Below are positions 49,411 through 57,187 of a stretch of DNA of 64,000 bases, piece by piece. How positions within the stretch are numbered: position 1 is the first letter of the stretch; each line of letters starts with the position of its first letter. The notes under the pieces were generated by a model that searched no databases, was not told where the DNA came from, and saw only the letters and a program-made list of their open reading frames with translations. Both the position numbers and the translations under genes were made by a program. This DNA is from Nocardioides litoris (GTDB taxonomy: Bacteria > Actinomycetota > Actinomycetes > Propionibacteriales > Nocardioidaceae), in assembly GCF_006346315.1 (NCBI RefSeq), contig NZ_VDMR01000008.1, forward strand, positions 248,001-312,000. The letters are read 5' to 3'.

Positions 49411-50067
49411 TCAGCCCGCCCCGGCCCGCGCGTCGAGGATGAGCCGGGTCGAGTGCGCCAGGTGCCGGCGTACGGCGTCGGGGCCGTCGCGCTGCACCGC
49501 GGCGAGGTAGGAGCGGTGCTCCCGCACCAGCCCGGCCACCGTGTACGCCGGCCGGACCTGCACGAGGACGAGGAGCAGCTCGGCGTCGAGCCGGTCGTGG
49601 GCGGCGGTGATCCGCGGGCTGCCGGCGGCCGCGACGAGGGTGCGGTGCACCGACGCATGCGCCCTGGCGACGGCCGGCCAGTCGTCGTCGGGCTCGGCGG
49701 CCAGCGCGTCGAGGGCCTCGCGCACCGGCGCCAGCACGGCCCGGGGCCACCGCGGCCCGTGCTGCCCGCCGAGCAGCCGCACGGCCTCCGACTCCAGTGC
49801 CCCGCGCAGCTGCTGGAGCGCGACCACGTCGGCGTCGTCGAAGGCCGTGACGCGCACGCCGCGGTAGGGCTCGGAGACCGCGACCCGCTCGTCGACCAGG
49901 CGGGCCAGGGCGGCGCGCACGGTGTGCCGGGCGTGGCCGGTGCGGGTCGCGATGTCCTCCTCGCGCAGCGGCGTCCCCGGTCCGAGGCGGCCCGAGAGGA
50001 CCTCGTCACGGAGCAGGTCGGCGAGCAGGGCGGGCGCGGTGGCCCGCTCAGGCGGCGACGGCGGCAC
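49411..50067 (-). CDS. GntR family regulator (FCD/FadR subfamily)
   Basis: The 218-residue protein starts with a GntR winged helix (ALLADLLRDEVLSGRLGPGT, LREEDIATRTGHARHTVRAAL) and continues with an all-helical FCD ligand domain (DDADVVALQQLRGALESEAV, then HASVHRTLVAAAGSPRITAAH with His residues that often bind a metal). The GTG at 50067 overlaps the end of the EamA gene by 20 bp, so they are in one operon. A FadR-type box lies upstream of the transporter, so it probably regulates its own operon. Confidence 0.88.
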   Translation of the reverse strand: MPPSPPERATAPALLADLLRDEVLSGRLGPGTPLREEDIATRTGHARHTVRAALARLVDERVAVSEPYRGVRVTAFDDADVVALQQLRGALESEAVRLLGGQHGPRWPRAVLAPVREALDALAAEPDDDWPAVARAHASVHRTLVAAAGSPRITAAHDRLDAELLLVLVQVRPAYTVAGLVREHRSYLAAVQRDGPDAVRRHLAHSTRLILDARAGAG

Positions 50068-50968
50068 GCGGCCTCCCCCGGCGCAGGGGCACGGTGAGCA
50101 CCACCAGCGACGACGCGAGGACCGCGAGCCCCAGGGCCACCGCCGGCGACAGGTCCTCGCCGAGCAGGCCGACACCCAGCAGCGTCGCGCACAGCGGCTC
50201 GGCCAGGGTGAGGGTCGCGACGGTCGTGGCCGGCAGGCGGGCCAGCCCCCACCCGAACAGCAGGTAGGCCACGGCCACGGTCGCCACCCCGAGCCAGGCC
50301 ACGAGCAGCAGCCCTCCCGGCCCGGTCAGGTCACCGGCCCCACCGACCACCACGAGGGCGGGCAGCGCGACCGCGGCCGCGACCCCGAACTGCGCCCCCA
50401 TCACGCCCGCCGGTGTCCACCCGCGGTCGAGCAGCTCCTTGCCGGTCACCGTGTAGACGGCGTACGACGCCCCGGCGGCGACCGCCCAGAGCACCGACGG
50501 CCCCGGCCCGGCCCCCGGGGCCCCGAGGCCGGCCACCAGGACCAGCCCGACCAGGGCGAGCCCCGTGGCGCCCCACCACCGGCCCTCGGGTCGCCGACGG
50601 CGCAGGACCGCGTCGACCACGCCGGTGACCAGCGGGGCCGACCCGAGGGCCACGACCGTCCCCACCGCGACCCCGCCGGACGTGCCTGCGAAGAACGTCG
50701 GCTGGTAGGCCAGCACGCCCGCCGCGCCGCCGGCGACGACGACCGGCGCGGGCAGCGCGGACAGGACGCCGGTCCGCGGCGTGGCCTCGCCCCGCTCCCC
50801 CGGCCGCCGCCGCGTCGCGAGCGCGCAGGCCGCGAGCACCGCCCCGCCGAGCAGCACCCGGGCGAGGCCGACGGTGCTCGCGGACGCGTCGAGGTCGGCC
50901 AGGGCCCGGGCGGTGCCGGTCGTGCCGAAGAGCAGGGCGGCCAGGAGCACGGCACAGACGGGACGCAC
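50048..50968 (-). CDS. EamA/DMT family transporter
   Basis: The 306-residue protein has ten hydrophobic segments in two EamA repeats: VCAVLLAALLFGTTGTARAL at the start and VLWAVAAGASYAVYTVTGKEL opening the second repeat. Such carriers export or take up small metabolites. I chose GTG 50968 rather than TTG 50986, because the latter lies inside the candidate operator. The regulator gene follows with overlap. The operon layout suggests inducer-dependent efflux. Confidence 0.88.
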   Translation of the reverse strand: MRPVCAVLLAALLFGTTGTARALADLDASASTVGLARVLLGGAVLAACALATRRRPGERGEATPRTGVLSALPAPVVVAGGAAGVLAYQPTFFAGTSGGVAVGTVVALGSAPLVTGVVDAVLRRRRPEGRWWGATGLALVGLVLVAGLGAPGAGPGPSVLWAVAAGASYAVYTVTGKELLDRGWTPAGVMGAQFGVAAAVALPALVVVGGAGDLTGPGGLLLVAWLGVATVAVAYLLFGWGLARLPATTVATLTLAEPLCATLLGVGLLGEDLSPAVALGLAVLASSLVVLTVPLRRGRPRAAVAA

Positions 50969-50972
50969 CCCA

Positions 50973-50989
50973 GGATTGTTCCACAATCC
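50973..50989. promoter_or_regulatory. FadR-type GntR operator GGATTGTGGAACAATCC
   Basis: On the minus strand, GGATTGT and ACAATCC flank a 3-bp centre. The core TTGTGGAACAA matches the TNGTNNNACNA consensus of FadR-subfamily GntR regulators. It is 4 bp from the EamA start and covers the likely -10 (AACAAT). Confidence 0.7.
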
Positions 50990-51025
50990 CGGGGCGCGCC
51001 GTCCCGTCCCGCGTCCCCCGCGGGG

Positions 51026-52243
51026 TCAGCCGGTGCGGCCTACCTTCCGAGGGAGGTAGCGCAGCCACGGCGGGTTCGAGCGGACCCAGCTCCGCACGGC
51101 GTGGTAGACCGGCTTGGGCCGCAGGTCGTTGGTCATCAGGCCGAACCCGGCCTGGTGCACACCCTCGCCCGGGTTGGCCCGGTCGGTGTAGAGGAACGCC
51201 CGGCGCACCCACGGGTAGCGCTGGCGCAGCGTCCGCAGCGCGGCCACCGTGAACGACGCCTGCTGGGCCTCGGTCACGCCCTGCTCCCAGCCGGCTTCGC
51301 GACCGGTGTTGGCGTGGGAGGACCACCCGAACTCGGTCAACCAGACCGGTCGGCGGTCGCCGTTGCGGACCATCAGCGCCCGCACCGCGCGCAGGTGCTG
51401 GAACTCCCAGATCGAGGTGCCGCGGCCCGAGAGCGGCGAGGTGCCCGAGGGCGACTGGTAGGGGTGGGTCGCCATGACGTCGAAGCAGCCCTTGGCGCCG
51501 GCGCGGTAGGTGCGGGCGATCCACGGGACGTCGTTGTGCATGGTGCCGCCGTACACGACCCGTGCGGGCGCCGGTCCGGGCAGGGCCTGGGTCGACCGGT
51601 AGGCCGCACAGAGCAGGCGGGTGTACGTCGTCGGGTCGGCCCCGACGAGGAAGTCACCGGAGTTGGGCTCGTTCCACGCCTCCCACGCCTGCACCTTGCC
51701 GGCCCAGCGGCGTGCGGCCCAGGCGAAGGCCCGACCGTACGTCGCGGGGTCGCGCGGGGCGACCCGCTCCCCCGCGTAGCCGTTGGCCCAGCCCGGCGTG
51801 AGCCAGAACGTGCCGAGCACCCGCAGCCCGCGGGCGTGGGCCATCGAGATCACGTGGTCGATGAACTGCGGACCCCAGCCACGGGCGTCGATCGCTCCCG
51901 GGTTCGGCTGCAGCATCGCCCACGAGATGTCGATGCGCACCCAGCGCGCACCCATCGCGGCGATCCGGTCGAGCGCGACCGCCCGGTCCCGGTCGCTGTA
52001 GCTCGACCACAGCCCGTGGAACTGGACGCCCACGGCCGCGGCCGGCGGCCCGCGGCGCTTGCGGCGCTTCTCGACCAGCGGGACGACCGAGGCCGGCGCC
52101 GCCAGGGGGGTGGCCGCGGCGGCGGTGGTGGACGGGACGAAGGTGGCGCGGTCAACCGCGCGGACGGTTTCCGGGGTGCCCGTGGTGGCACACCCCGACA
52201 GCAGGGTGGCAAAGGCCAACCCTGCGATCGCTGTGCGTCGCAT
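51026..52243 (-). CDS. Glycoside hydrolase-like lipoprotein (clan GH-A type)
   Basis: The 405-residue protein has a lipoprotein signal (AIAGLAFATLLSGC, lipobox Cys near residue 19) and a Thr/Ala-rich linker with a KRRKRR stretch. A TIM-barrel hydrolase then starts near residue 75. The acid/base Glu is in AWEAWNEPNSGD and the nucleophile is probably in WLTEFGWSSHA, the arrangement of GH39/GH5-like enzymes. It would cut a polysaccharide or glycoconjugate outside the membrane, where Lnt could N-acylate it. The ATG at 52243 lacks a clear ribosome site, so the start is less certain. Confidence 0.82.
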   Translation of the reverse strand: MRRTAIAGLAFATLLSGCATTGTPETVRAVDRATFVPSTTAAAATPLAAPASVVPLVEKRRKRRGPPAAAVGVQFHGLWSSYSDRDRAVALDRIAAMGARWVRIDISWAMLQPNPGAIDARGWGPQFIDHVISMAHARGLRVLGTFWLTPGWANGYAGERVAPRDPATYGRAFAWAARRWAGKVQAWEAWNEPNSGDFLVGADPTTYTRLLCAAYRSTQALPGPAPARVVYGGTMHNDVPWIARTYRAGAKGCFDVMATHPYQSPSGTSPLSGRGTSIWEFQHLRAVRALMVRNGDRRPVWLTEFGWSSHANTGREAGWEQGVTEAQQASFTVAALRTLRQRYPWVRRAFLYTDRANPGEGVHQAGFGLMTNDLRPKPVYHAVRSWVRSNPPWLRYLPRKVGRTG

Positions 52244-52518
52244 GGTGGGGGGACTTTCGGGGGGGAGGGGGGAGAAGGAGCCCGAGTGCTCCTCCGACGA
52301 GTACGTGCCCATTGCATCGGCAGCAATGCGCCCCGACATGAGCCTGGTCGGTCGTCGTCGGTGACCCGTTCGGGTGGGTCGGGGTGTCGACCGGCCATAC
52401 CCGCGGTCTGCCCGCATGCCCGATGTCACGAACGGGCACGTCTCTCCCTTCGGGGTGCCGGACCCGCACGCCTTGCGAACAATCGTTACCTGTGTTCATC
52501 GTGAGGTAAGGTAACGAC
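52244..52518. other. 275-bp intergenic region between the lipoprotein and MarR genes
   Basis: The region includes a G-rich stretch (52254-52272), a short hairpin around 52364-52381 (GACCCGTTCGGGTGGGTC), and the MarR inverted repeat at the right end. I see no known riboswitch. Long in-frame extensions upstream of the lipoprotein start exist but have no coding signal. Confidence 0.45.
52484..52516. promoter_or_regulatory. Inverted repeat, candidate MarR operator
   Basis: CGTTACC (52484-52490) and GGTAACG (52510-52516) are perfect inverted repeats. A second nested arm, TTACCT/AGGTAA, shares the left half. It ends 2 bp before the MarR start. Confidence 0.6.
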
Positions 52519-52962
52519 ATGGCCGACGACACCGTGCTCGACCGGCTGCTGCTGGTGGGAGACCTGCTCCAGCGCGACATGGAGCGCGCCTTCGCCGACA
52601 CCCCGCTGACGGCGTCCCGCGTCGGCGTGCTCTGGGTGCTCGGGGCGTCGGGGCCCTCGACCCAGCAGGCGGTCGCCGCCGCCCTCGGGGTGAGCGCCCG
52701 GCACGTCTCGGGCCTGGTCGACGTGCTCGAGCAGCACGGCTACCTCACCCGCCGGCCGCACCCGACCGACCGGCGGGCCGTGGTCGTCGCGCTGACGCCC
52801 GAGGCCGAGCAGGTCGTGGCCGCGATGCAGCGCGAGCACGCCGCGCTGGCTGCCGACCTCCTCGACGCGGTCGACCCGGCCGACCGGGCGGCGTTCGACC
52901 GCGGGCTCGCGGCCGTCACGCGTCGGCTCGCGGCCCTCGTCGCCGAGGCGGCCGGCTCGTGA
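52519..52962 (+). CDS. MarR family transcriptional regulator
   Basis: The 147-residue protein has a MarR winged helix: QQAVAAALGVSARHVSGLVDVLEQHGYLTRR, then the wing HPTDRRAVVVALTPEAE, and helical ends for dimerisation. The ATG lies just after an inverted repeat, consistent with autoregulation. Its stop overlaps the start of a membrane protein gene (GTGA), so the two form an operon. The ligand is unknown. Confidence 0.92.
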   Translation: MADDTVLDRLLLVGDLLQRDMERAFADTPLTASRVGVLWVLGASGPSTQQAVAAALGVSARHVSGLVDVLEQHGYLTRRPHPTDRRAVVVALTPEAEQVVAAMQREHAALAADLLDAVDPADRAAFDRGLAAVTRRLAALVAEAAGS

Positions 52963-53615
52963 GCGCCGACGTCGCGCTCCCCCGCGGGCCGGGCCGCTGG
53001 GCGCGCGTGGGCCGGTTCGCCGCGCGTGCGGTGCGCATCGAGCTCCGGATGTACGGCGCCCTGGCGCGGGCCCTGGCCCGGCGCCCCGACGTGCCGCGGG
53101 GTGCGACGGGGTTCCGCTACGACGCACCGGTGCGGCTCCTGCTGTGGGTCTTCGCCGTCCTCTCGGCCGTCGAGGTGGTCGTCATCGACGTCGTCGTCAG
53201 CCGGTGGCCCACGGTGCGGGTCCCCCTGCTCGTGCTCGGCCTCTGGGGCGTGGTCTGGTGCATCGGACTGCTCTGCGCCAACGCGGTGAGGCCGCACACG
53301 GTCGGACCCCGGGGACTGCGGGTGCGCGACGGGCTCGACCTCGAGCTCGACCTGCCGTGGGAGCTCGTGCACTCGGTGTCCCACCGCCCCCGCACCCACG
53401 AGCCCGACACCCCGAAGGTCGCCGACCGCGACGGGCTGGTCACGCTCGCCCTCCCGGTCTCCCACCAGACCAACGTCACGGTGGTCCTGGAGGGCCCCGC
53501 CGAGGTCCGGCTGCCGGGCTCGGCCCCCCGGGGCGGGGCGCAGGTCCTCGAGGCCGTGCGGCTGTGGGCCGACGACCCGCGAGGGGTGCTCGACGAGGTC
53601 CGCCGCCACCTGTGA
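52959..53615 (+). CDS. Two-TM protein with PH-like C-terminal domain
   Basis: The 218-residue protein has two hydrophobic helices (LLLWVFAVLSAVEVVVIDVVV and VPLLVLGLWGVVWCIGLLCA) and a C-terminal beta-rich domain (RPHTVGPRGLRVRDGLDLEL to VTVVLEGPAEVRL) that resembles PH-like domains of small actinobacterial membrane proteins. No named function. Coupled to marR (GTGA), which hints that the regulator controls membrane properties or stress. Its architecture is like the N-terminal half of the fusion protein at 6962-8197. Confidence 0.7.
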   Translation: MSADVALPRGPGRWARVGRFAARAVRIELRMYGALARALARRPDVPRGATGFRYDAPVRLLLWVFAVLSAVEVVVIDVVVSRWPTVRVPLLVLGLWGVVWCIGLLCANAVRPHTVGPRGLRVRDGLDLELDLPWELVHSVSHRPRTHEPDTPKVADRDGLVTLALPVSHQTNVTVVLEGPAEVRLPGSAPRGGAQVLEAVRLWADDPRGVLDEVRRHL

Positions 53616-53898
53616 CGACGTCGGGTGGACGGTGGACGGGAGGTGGACGGCCGGTGCACGGCAGGCGCTCGGAGGGCGTCCTGTGAACATTCCGTGAGGG
53701 CCTGGGGTCGCCTTGACCCATGGGTAGGTTCCCGGCACAGTGGGACGGGCCGCAGGGTCTCCCCATGTGATCCTGACCGGCGGGCCAACGCCCCGTATCC
53801 CTCCTCGCGAGGCATGCGGGGCGATCGTCGTCCAGGGCCGACCGCTCATTCGTTCGAGGGGTGGGCGAGCCCCCGACGGGCCTGCCAGCGTGGACGCC
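53616..53898. other. 283-bp intergenic region
   Basis: It starts with imperfect GGTGGACGG repeats (53629-53653). A TAGGTT hexamer at 53729-53734 is a possible -10. The rest is without clear features, and the extended reading frame upstream of 53899 has no support. Confidence 0.4.
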
Positions 53899-54387
53899 AT
53901 GACCAGCTCCACCGACCACCAGACGACGAGCACCGGCGAGGACCCCGCCGACGGCCGCGACGAGGCGCACCGTCGCCCCGCGGGTGTCGACGACGCGACC
54001 GTGGAGGCGCTCGGCAAGCTCTCGGCCGCGCTCGACCACGTCGAGGAGGCCCGCGGGCTGATGTACGCCTTCCACCGCCGGATGGGCGCCGTCGACCGGG
54101 TGCTCGGCGAGGCGACTGAGAAGCTGCGCGAGGCCGGCCTCGAGGAGTGGGTCCAGGAGATGGAGCGCGAGGCCCTGGGCCGCAACCCGCTGCCGGGCAT
54201 GTGGTCCTTCCAGATGGTCGAGCACTTCGACGACGGCTTCTGGGAGCCGCTCAAGGACATCGAGCGGCGGGCGCTCGCGGTCCTGGTCGGCGGCCGGCGG
54301 CACCTCTTCGAGGCGGAGATGAAGGACCTGCGCCGCACGACCGGGCTCCCCGGCCACGAGGCCCTGCCGGAGGACGCCCACGACTGA
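53899..54387 (+). CDS. Conserved hypothetical helical protein
   Basis: I do not recognise a named family for this 162-residue protein. The first 30 residues are Thr/Asp-rich and probably disordered. The rest is helical: VEALGKLSAALDHVEEARGLM, FHRRMGAVDRVLGEATEKLREAGLEEWVQEMEREALGRN, and a motif WSFQMVEHFDDGFWEPLKDIERRA that looks conserved. No membrane segment or signal. The ATG at 53899 has CAGCGT 7 nt upstream. Function cannot be inferred. Confidence 0.7.
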   Translation: MTSSTDHQTTSTGEDPADGRDEAHRRPAGVDDATVEALGKLSAALDHVEEARGLMYAFHRRMGAVDRVLGEATEKLREAGLEEWVQEMEREALGRNPLPGMWSFQMVEHFDDGFWEPLKDIERRALAVLVGGRRHLFEAEMKDLRRTTGLPGHEALPEDAHD

Positions 54388-54389
54388 CC

Positions 54390-54395
54390 TACGAT
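54390..54395 (+). promoter_or_regulatory. -10 element TACGAT, leaderless spacing
   Basis: TACGAT is 7 nt upstream of the ATG at 54403. Confidence 0.5.
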
Positions 54396-54402
54396 CGCGG
54401 CC

Positions 54403-55767
54403 ATGTGGCGTCGGCGTGCAGGACTGTCCGGACGCCGGTCGGGCGCGGGGCTGCTGGCCCTCGCGGTCGCGACCGGCCTGGTGCTCACCGGGTGCGGCGA
54501 CGAGGGTGGCGAGGAGCCCGGTGACGGGAGCGGCACCGCGGGCCAGGAGCGCACCCACGCGCCGCAGCCGGCCAACCCCGACGGCGCCCCCTGCCAGTAC
54601 TCCGCCAGTGGCGAGTCCGCCAAGGCCGTCGACCCGCCGGCCGCCACGGCGGCGTACGCCGGCACGGTCCAGGTGACGCTCGAGACGAGCGCCGGTGACC
54701 TCGACGCCACGCTCGACGCCTCGAAGGCGCCGTGCACGGTCAACTCGTTCACCTCGCTGGCCAGCCAGGGCTACTACGACGAGACCCCGTGCCACCGGCT
54801 CACCACCGAGGGCATCTACGTGCTGCAGTGCGGTGACCCGACCGGCACCGGCTCCGGCGGCCCCGGCTACGCCTACCCCGACGAGCTGAGCGGCGCCGAG
54901 ACCTACCCCGCCGGGACCCTCGCCATGGCCAACGCCGGACCCGACACCAACGGGTCCCAGTTCTTCGTCGTGTACGCCGAGACCCAGCTGCCGCCGTCCT
55001 ACACCGTGTTCGGCACGATCGACGAGGCGTCGGTCCAGGTCGTCACCGACATCGCCGACAAGGGCACCGCCGACGGCACCGGCGACGGCGCGCCCGCCGA
55101 CCCGGTCACCCTCGACTTCGTCGAGGTGGGCGAGGCCGGCGCCGCGGCCCCGGCCGAGCCGGGGGCACCGACCACCACCCCCACGACCACCGCCCCCACC
55201 GCGCCCACCGGCACCTGCACCTACACCAGCGACGGCACGGGCGGGTCCGGCAGCGCGCAGGTCCAGGCCCCGCCGGCAGAGCCCACGGTGGAGGGCCAGG
55301 TGCGTGGCCGCATCCAGAGCTCGGCCGGTGCCATCCCGTTCGTCCTCGACGCCGCGGCCACGCCGTGCACCGTGGGCTCCTTCGTCTCGCTGGCCCAGCA
55401 GGGCTACTTCGACGGGACCAGCTGCCACCGCCTCACCACCCAGGGCATCCAGGTGCTGCAGTGCGGCGACCCCACCGGCACCGGCACGGGCGGGCCCGGC
55501 TACCAGTTCCCCGACGAGCTCAGCGGCGACGAGACCTACCCCGCCGGCATCCTCGCCATGGCCAACGCCGGGCCCGACACCAACGGGTCGCAGTTCTTCA
55601 TCGTCTACGGCGAGACGCCGCTGCCGCCGTCGTACACCGTCTTCGGCAAGGTCGCCCGGGCCGGGCTGCAGGTGGTGGAGCGGGTCGCGAGGGCGGGCAC
55701 CGTCGACGTCGGCCCCGACGGGCAGCCCAAGACCCCGGTCACGTTCACCAAGGTCACGGTGGGCTGA
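54403..55767 (+). CDS. Lipoprotein with two tandem cyclophilin (peptidyl-prolyl isomerase) domains
   Basis: The 454-residue protein has a lipoprotein signal ending in LVLTGC and then two cyclophilin domains of about 170 residues, near 80-245 and 290-454, joined by a Thr/Pro-rich linker. Each has PCHRLTTEGIYVLQCGD or SCHRLTTQGIQVLQCGD (the catalytic Arg is kept, FMxQ is altered), and MANAGPDTNGSQFF. Each begins with a Cys-containing strand (APCTVNSF, TPCTVGSF). It would isomerise prolyl bonds of exported proteins at the outer face of the membrane. Single-domain forms are usual. Confidence 0.9.
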   Translation: MWRRRAGLSGRRSGAGLLALAVATGLVLTGCGDEGGEEPGDGSGTAGQERTHAPQPANPDGAPCQYSASGESAKAVDPPAATAAYAGTVQVTLETSAGDLDATLDASKAPCTVNSFTSLASQGYYDETPCHRLTTEGIYVLQCGDPTGTGSGGPGYAYPDELSGAETYPAGTLAMANAGPDTNGSQFFVVYAETQLPPSYTVFGTIDEASVQVVTDIADKGTADGTGDGAPADPVTLDFVEVGEAGAAAPAEPGAPTTTPTTTAPTAPTGTCTYTSDGTGGSGSAQVQAPPAEPTVEGQVRGRIQSSAGAIPFVLDAAATPCTVGSFVSLAQQGYFDGTSCHRLTTQGIQVLQCGDPTGTGTGGPGYQFPDELSGDETYPAGILAMANAGPDTNGSQFFIVYGETPLPPSYTVFGKVARAGLQVVERVARAGTVDVGPDGQPKTPVTFTKVTVG

Positions 55768-56677
55768 GACCGAGGTCGAGGCCGAGCCCGGTCATCTCCT
55801 CCCACCGCTCCCAGGCCCGGGCGGCGAGCTCGGGGTCGAGCGCCGATGCGCTGCGGCGGGCGCCGACGGGGTGGCCCCGCATCTCGCGCCAGCCGTGGGG
55901 GCCGAGGTAGGTGCCGCCCGGCAGGTCGGCGGTGGCCGCGACGACGACGGGTGCCGCGCCCTGGGTCGGTGACATGCCCACCAGGCCGTGGCCCCACGAG
56001 CCGACCCAGCTCAGCAGGCCGCCCCGGCTCGCGGTGATCGCGGTGGCCGTGCTGCCCGGGTGGGCTCCGGTCGCGCGCAGGGTCGAGCCGGCCGCGGTGA
56101 GCCGACGCTGCAGCTCGGCCAGGAAGAGCAGGTTGGCCAGCTTGGACGCCGCGTAGGCGCCGTACGCCGAGTAGCCGCGGCGCGACCAGTCGAGGTCGTC
56201 GAGCCGCAGGTCGCCCGCCCGGTGGCTCACCGAGGACACCACGACGACCCGGTCCGTCAGCCGCGGCAGCAGCCGCAGGGCCAGGGCCACGTGACCGAGG
56301 TGGTTGGTCGCCAGGTGCAGCTCGACCCCGTCGGGGCTCAGCCCGAACGGCACGCCGAGCACGCCGGCGTTGCCGACGACGACGTCGACCGGCCCGACGC
56401 CGTCGGCGAAGTCGCGCACCGAGGCCAGGTCGGCCACGTCGAGGCGACCGACCTCGACGCGCTCGGCGGCAGCCCGGCCCTCGCTGGCGAGCACGTCGTC
56501 GCGCGCGGTGGCGCCCCGCCCCTCGTCGCGGCAGGCCATCATCACGTGCGCGCCGGCGCGCACCAGCGCCCGGGTGGTCTCCAGACCGACGCCGCTGTTG
56601 GCCCCGGTGACGACGAACCGGCGGCCGTCCTGGCGCGGCGGGGCCGGCCACGGCCGCACCGGAACGGCCCGGACCAT
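55754..56677 (-). CDS. Short-chain dehydrogenase (retinol dehydrogenase-like)
   Basis: The 307-residue protein has RRFVVTGANSGVGLETTRAL, VVVGNAGVLGVP, VVVVSSVSHRAG and the active-site pair YAASK, so the Ser-Tyr-Lys set is intact. It resembles the retinol dehydrogenase/WW-domain oxidoreductase group of NADP-dependent enzymes. The ATG shares a base with the upstream OsmC-like stop (TGATG). The 3' end overlaps the end of the cyclophilin gene by 14 bp. Substrate unknown. Confidence 0.9.
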   Translation of the reverse strand: MVRAVPVRPWPAPPRQDGRRFVVTGANSGVGLETTRALVRAGAHVMMACRDEGRGATARDDVLASEGRAAAERVEVGRLDVADLASVRDFADGVGPVDVVVGNAGVLGVPFGLSPDGVELHLATNHLGHVALALRLLPRLTDRVVVVSSVSHRAGDLRLDDLDWSRRGYSAYGAYAASKLANLLFLAELQRRLTAAGSTLRATGAHPGSTATAITASRGGLLSWVGSWGHGLVGMSPTQGAAPVVVAATADLPGGTYLGPHGWREMRGHPVGARRSASALDPELAARAWERWEEMTGLGLDLGLSPP

Positions 56678-57126
56678 CAGGCGGAGGGGCCGGGCTCGCC
56701 GTCGGCGAGCAGGTAGGCGACGTCGGTGCCGAGGCCGACGGTGCGCGAGACGGTGCAGATGCGGTCGTGGGTCTGGGCCAGGAAGCGCGGCAGCATCTCG
56801 CGGGCCTTGTCGCCACCCTCGTCGTCGGGGAAGGCGGTGTCGAAGAGCAGCCGCAGGTCCTCCATGCGGCCGCCCGTCTCGTCGCGGACCTTGTGGCCCT
56901 CGGCGCGCACCTCGAACCGCTCCGGCTCGGCCCGGCGGCTGCTCAGCTCCTCGACGTTGACCGCGGCGCACCCGGCCAGCGCGGCCAGCAGCAGCTCGAC
57001 GGGGGTGAAGTCGGTCTCGGAGCCCCCGACCTCGATGCTGCCGCCCGCGGCGTTGGTGATGCGGAACGCGCCGCGGCCGGTGCGGGTGAGGGTGACGGAG
57101 CGGAGCGAGTCGGGCGCGTCGGTCAT
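56677..57126 (-). CDS. OsmC family peroxide-related protein
   Basis: The 149-residue protein has an OsmC-like fold: SIEVGGSETDFTPVELLLAALAGCAAVNVEEL, with the conserved cysteine after LAG, and later REMLPRFLAQTHDRICTVSRT with the second cysteine near the C-terminus. OsmC proteins reduce organic hydroperoxides. The ATG at 57126 has GGGAG 10 nt upstream; longer in-frame starts are unsupported. It forms a pair with the SDR through a one-base overlap. Confidence 0.85.
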   Translation of the reverse strand: MTDAPDSLRSVTLTRTGRGAFRITNAAGGSIEVGGSETDFTPVELLLAALAGCAAVNVEELSSRRAEPERFEVRAEGHKVRDETGGRMEDLRLLFDTAFPDDEGGDKAREMLPRFLAQTHDRICTVSRTVGLGTDVAYLLADGEPGPSA

Positions 57127-57175
57127 GCCGGTCAGGCTCCCACGGCCCCCTCCCCGCGGGCGACCCGCGGCCTGC

Positions 57176-57181
57176 CAGGCT
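57176..57181 (+). promoter_or_regulatory. -10 element CAGGCT, leaderless spacing
   Basis: CAGGCT is 6 nt upstream of the GTG at 57188. Confidence 0.35.
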
Positions 57182-57187
57182 GGGTCG

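Noticed and set aside
52244..52518. Riboswitch (c-di-AMP or c-di-GMP type) upstream of the glycoside hydrolase lipoprotein
   Set aside because: The region has hairpins, but none of the conserved cores of these classes could be matched.
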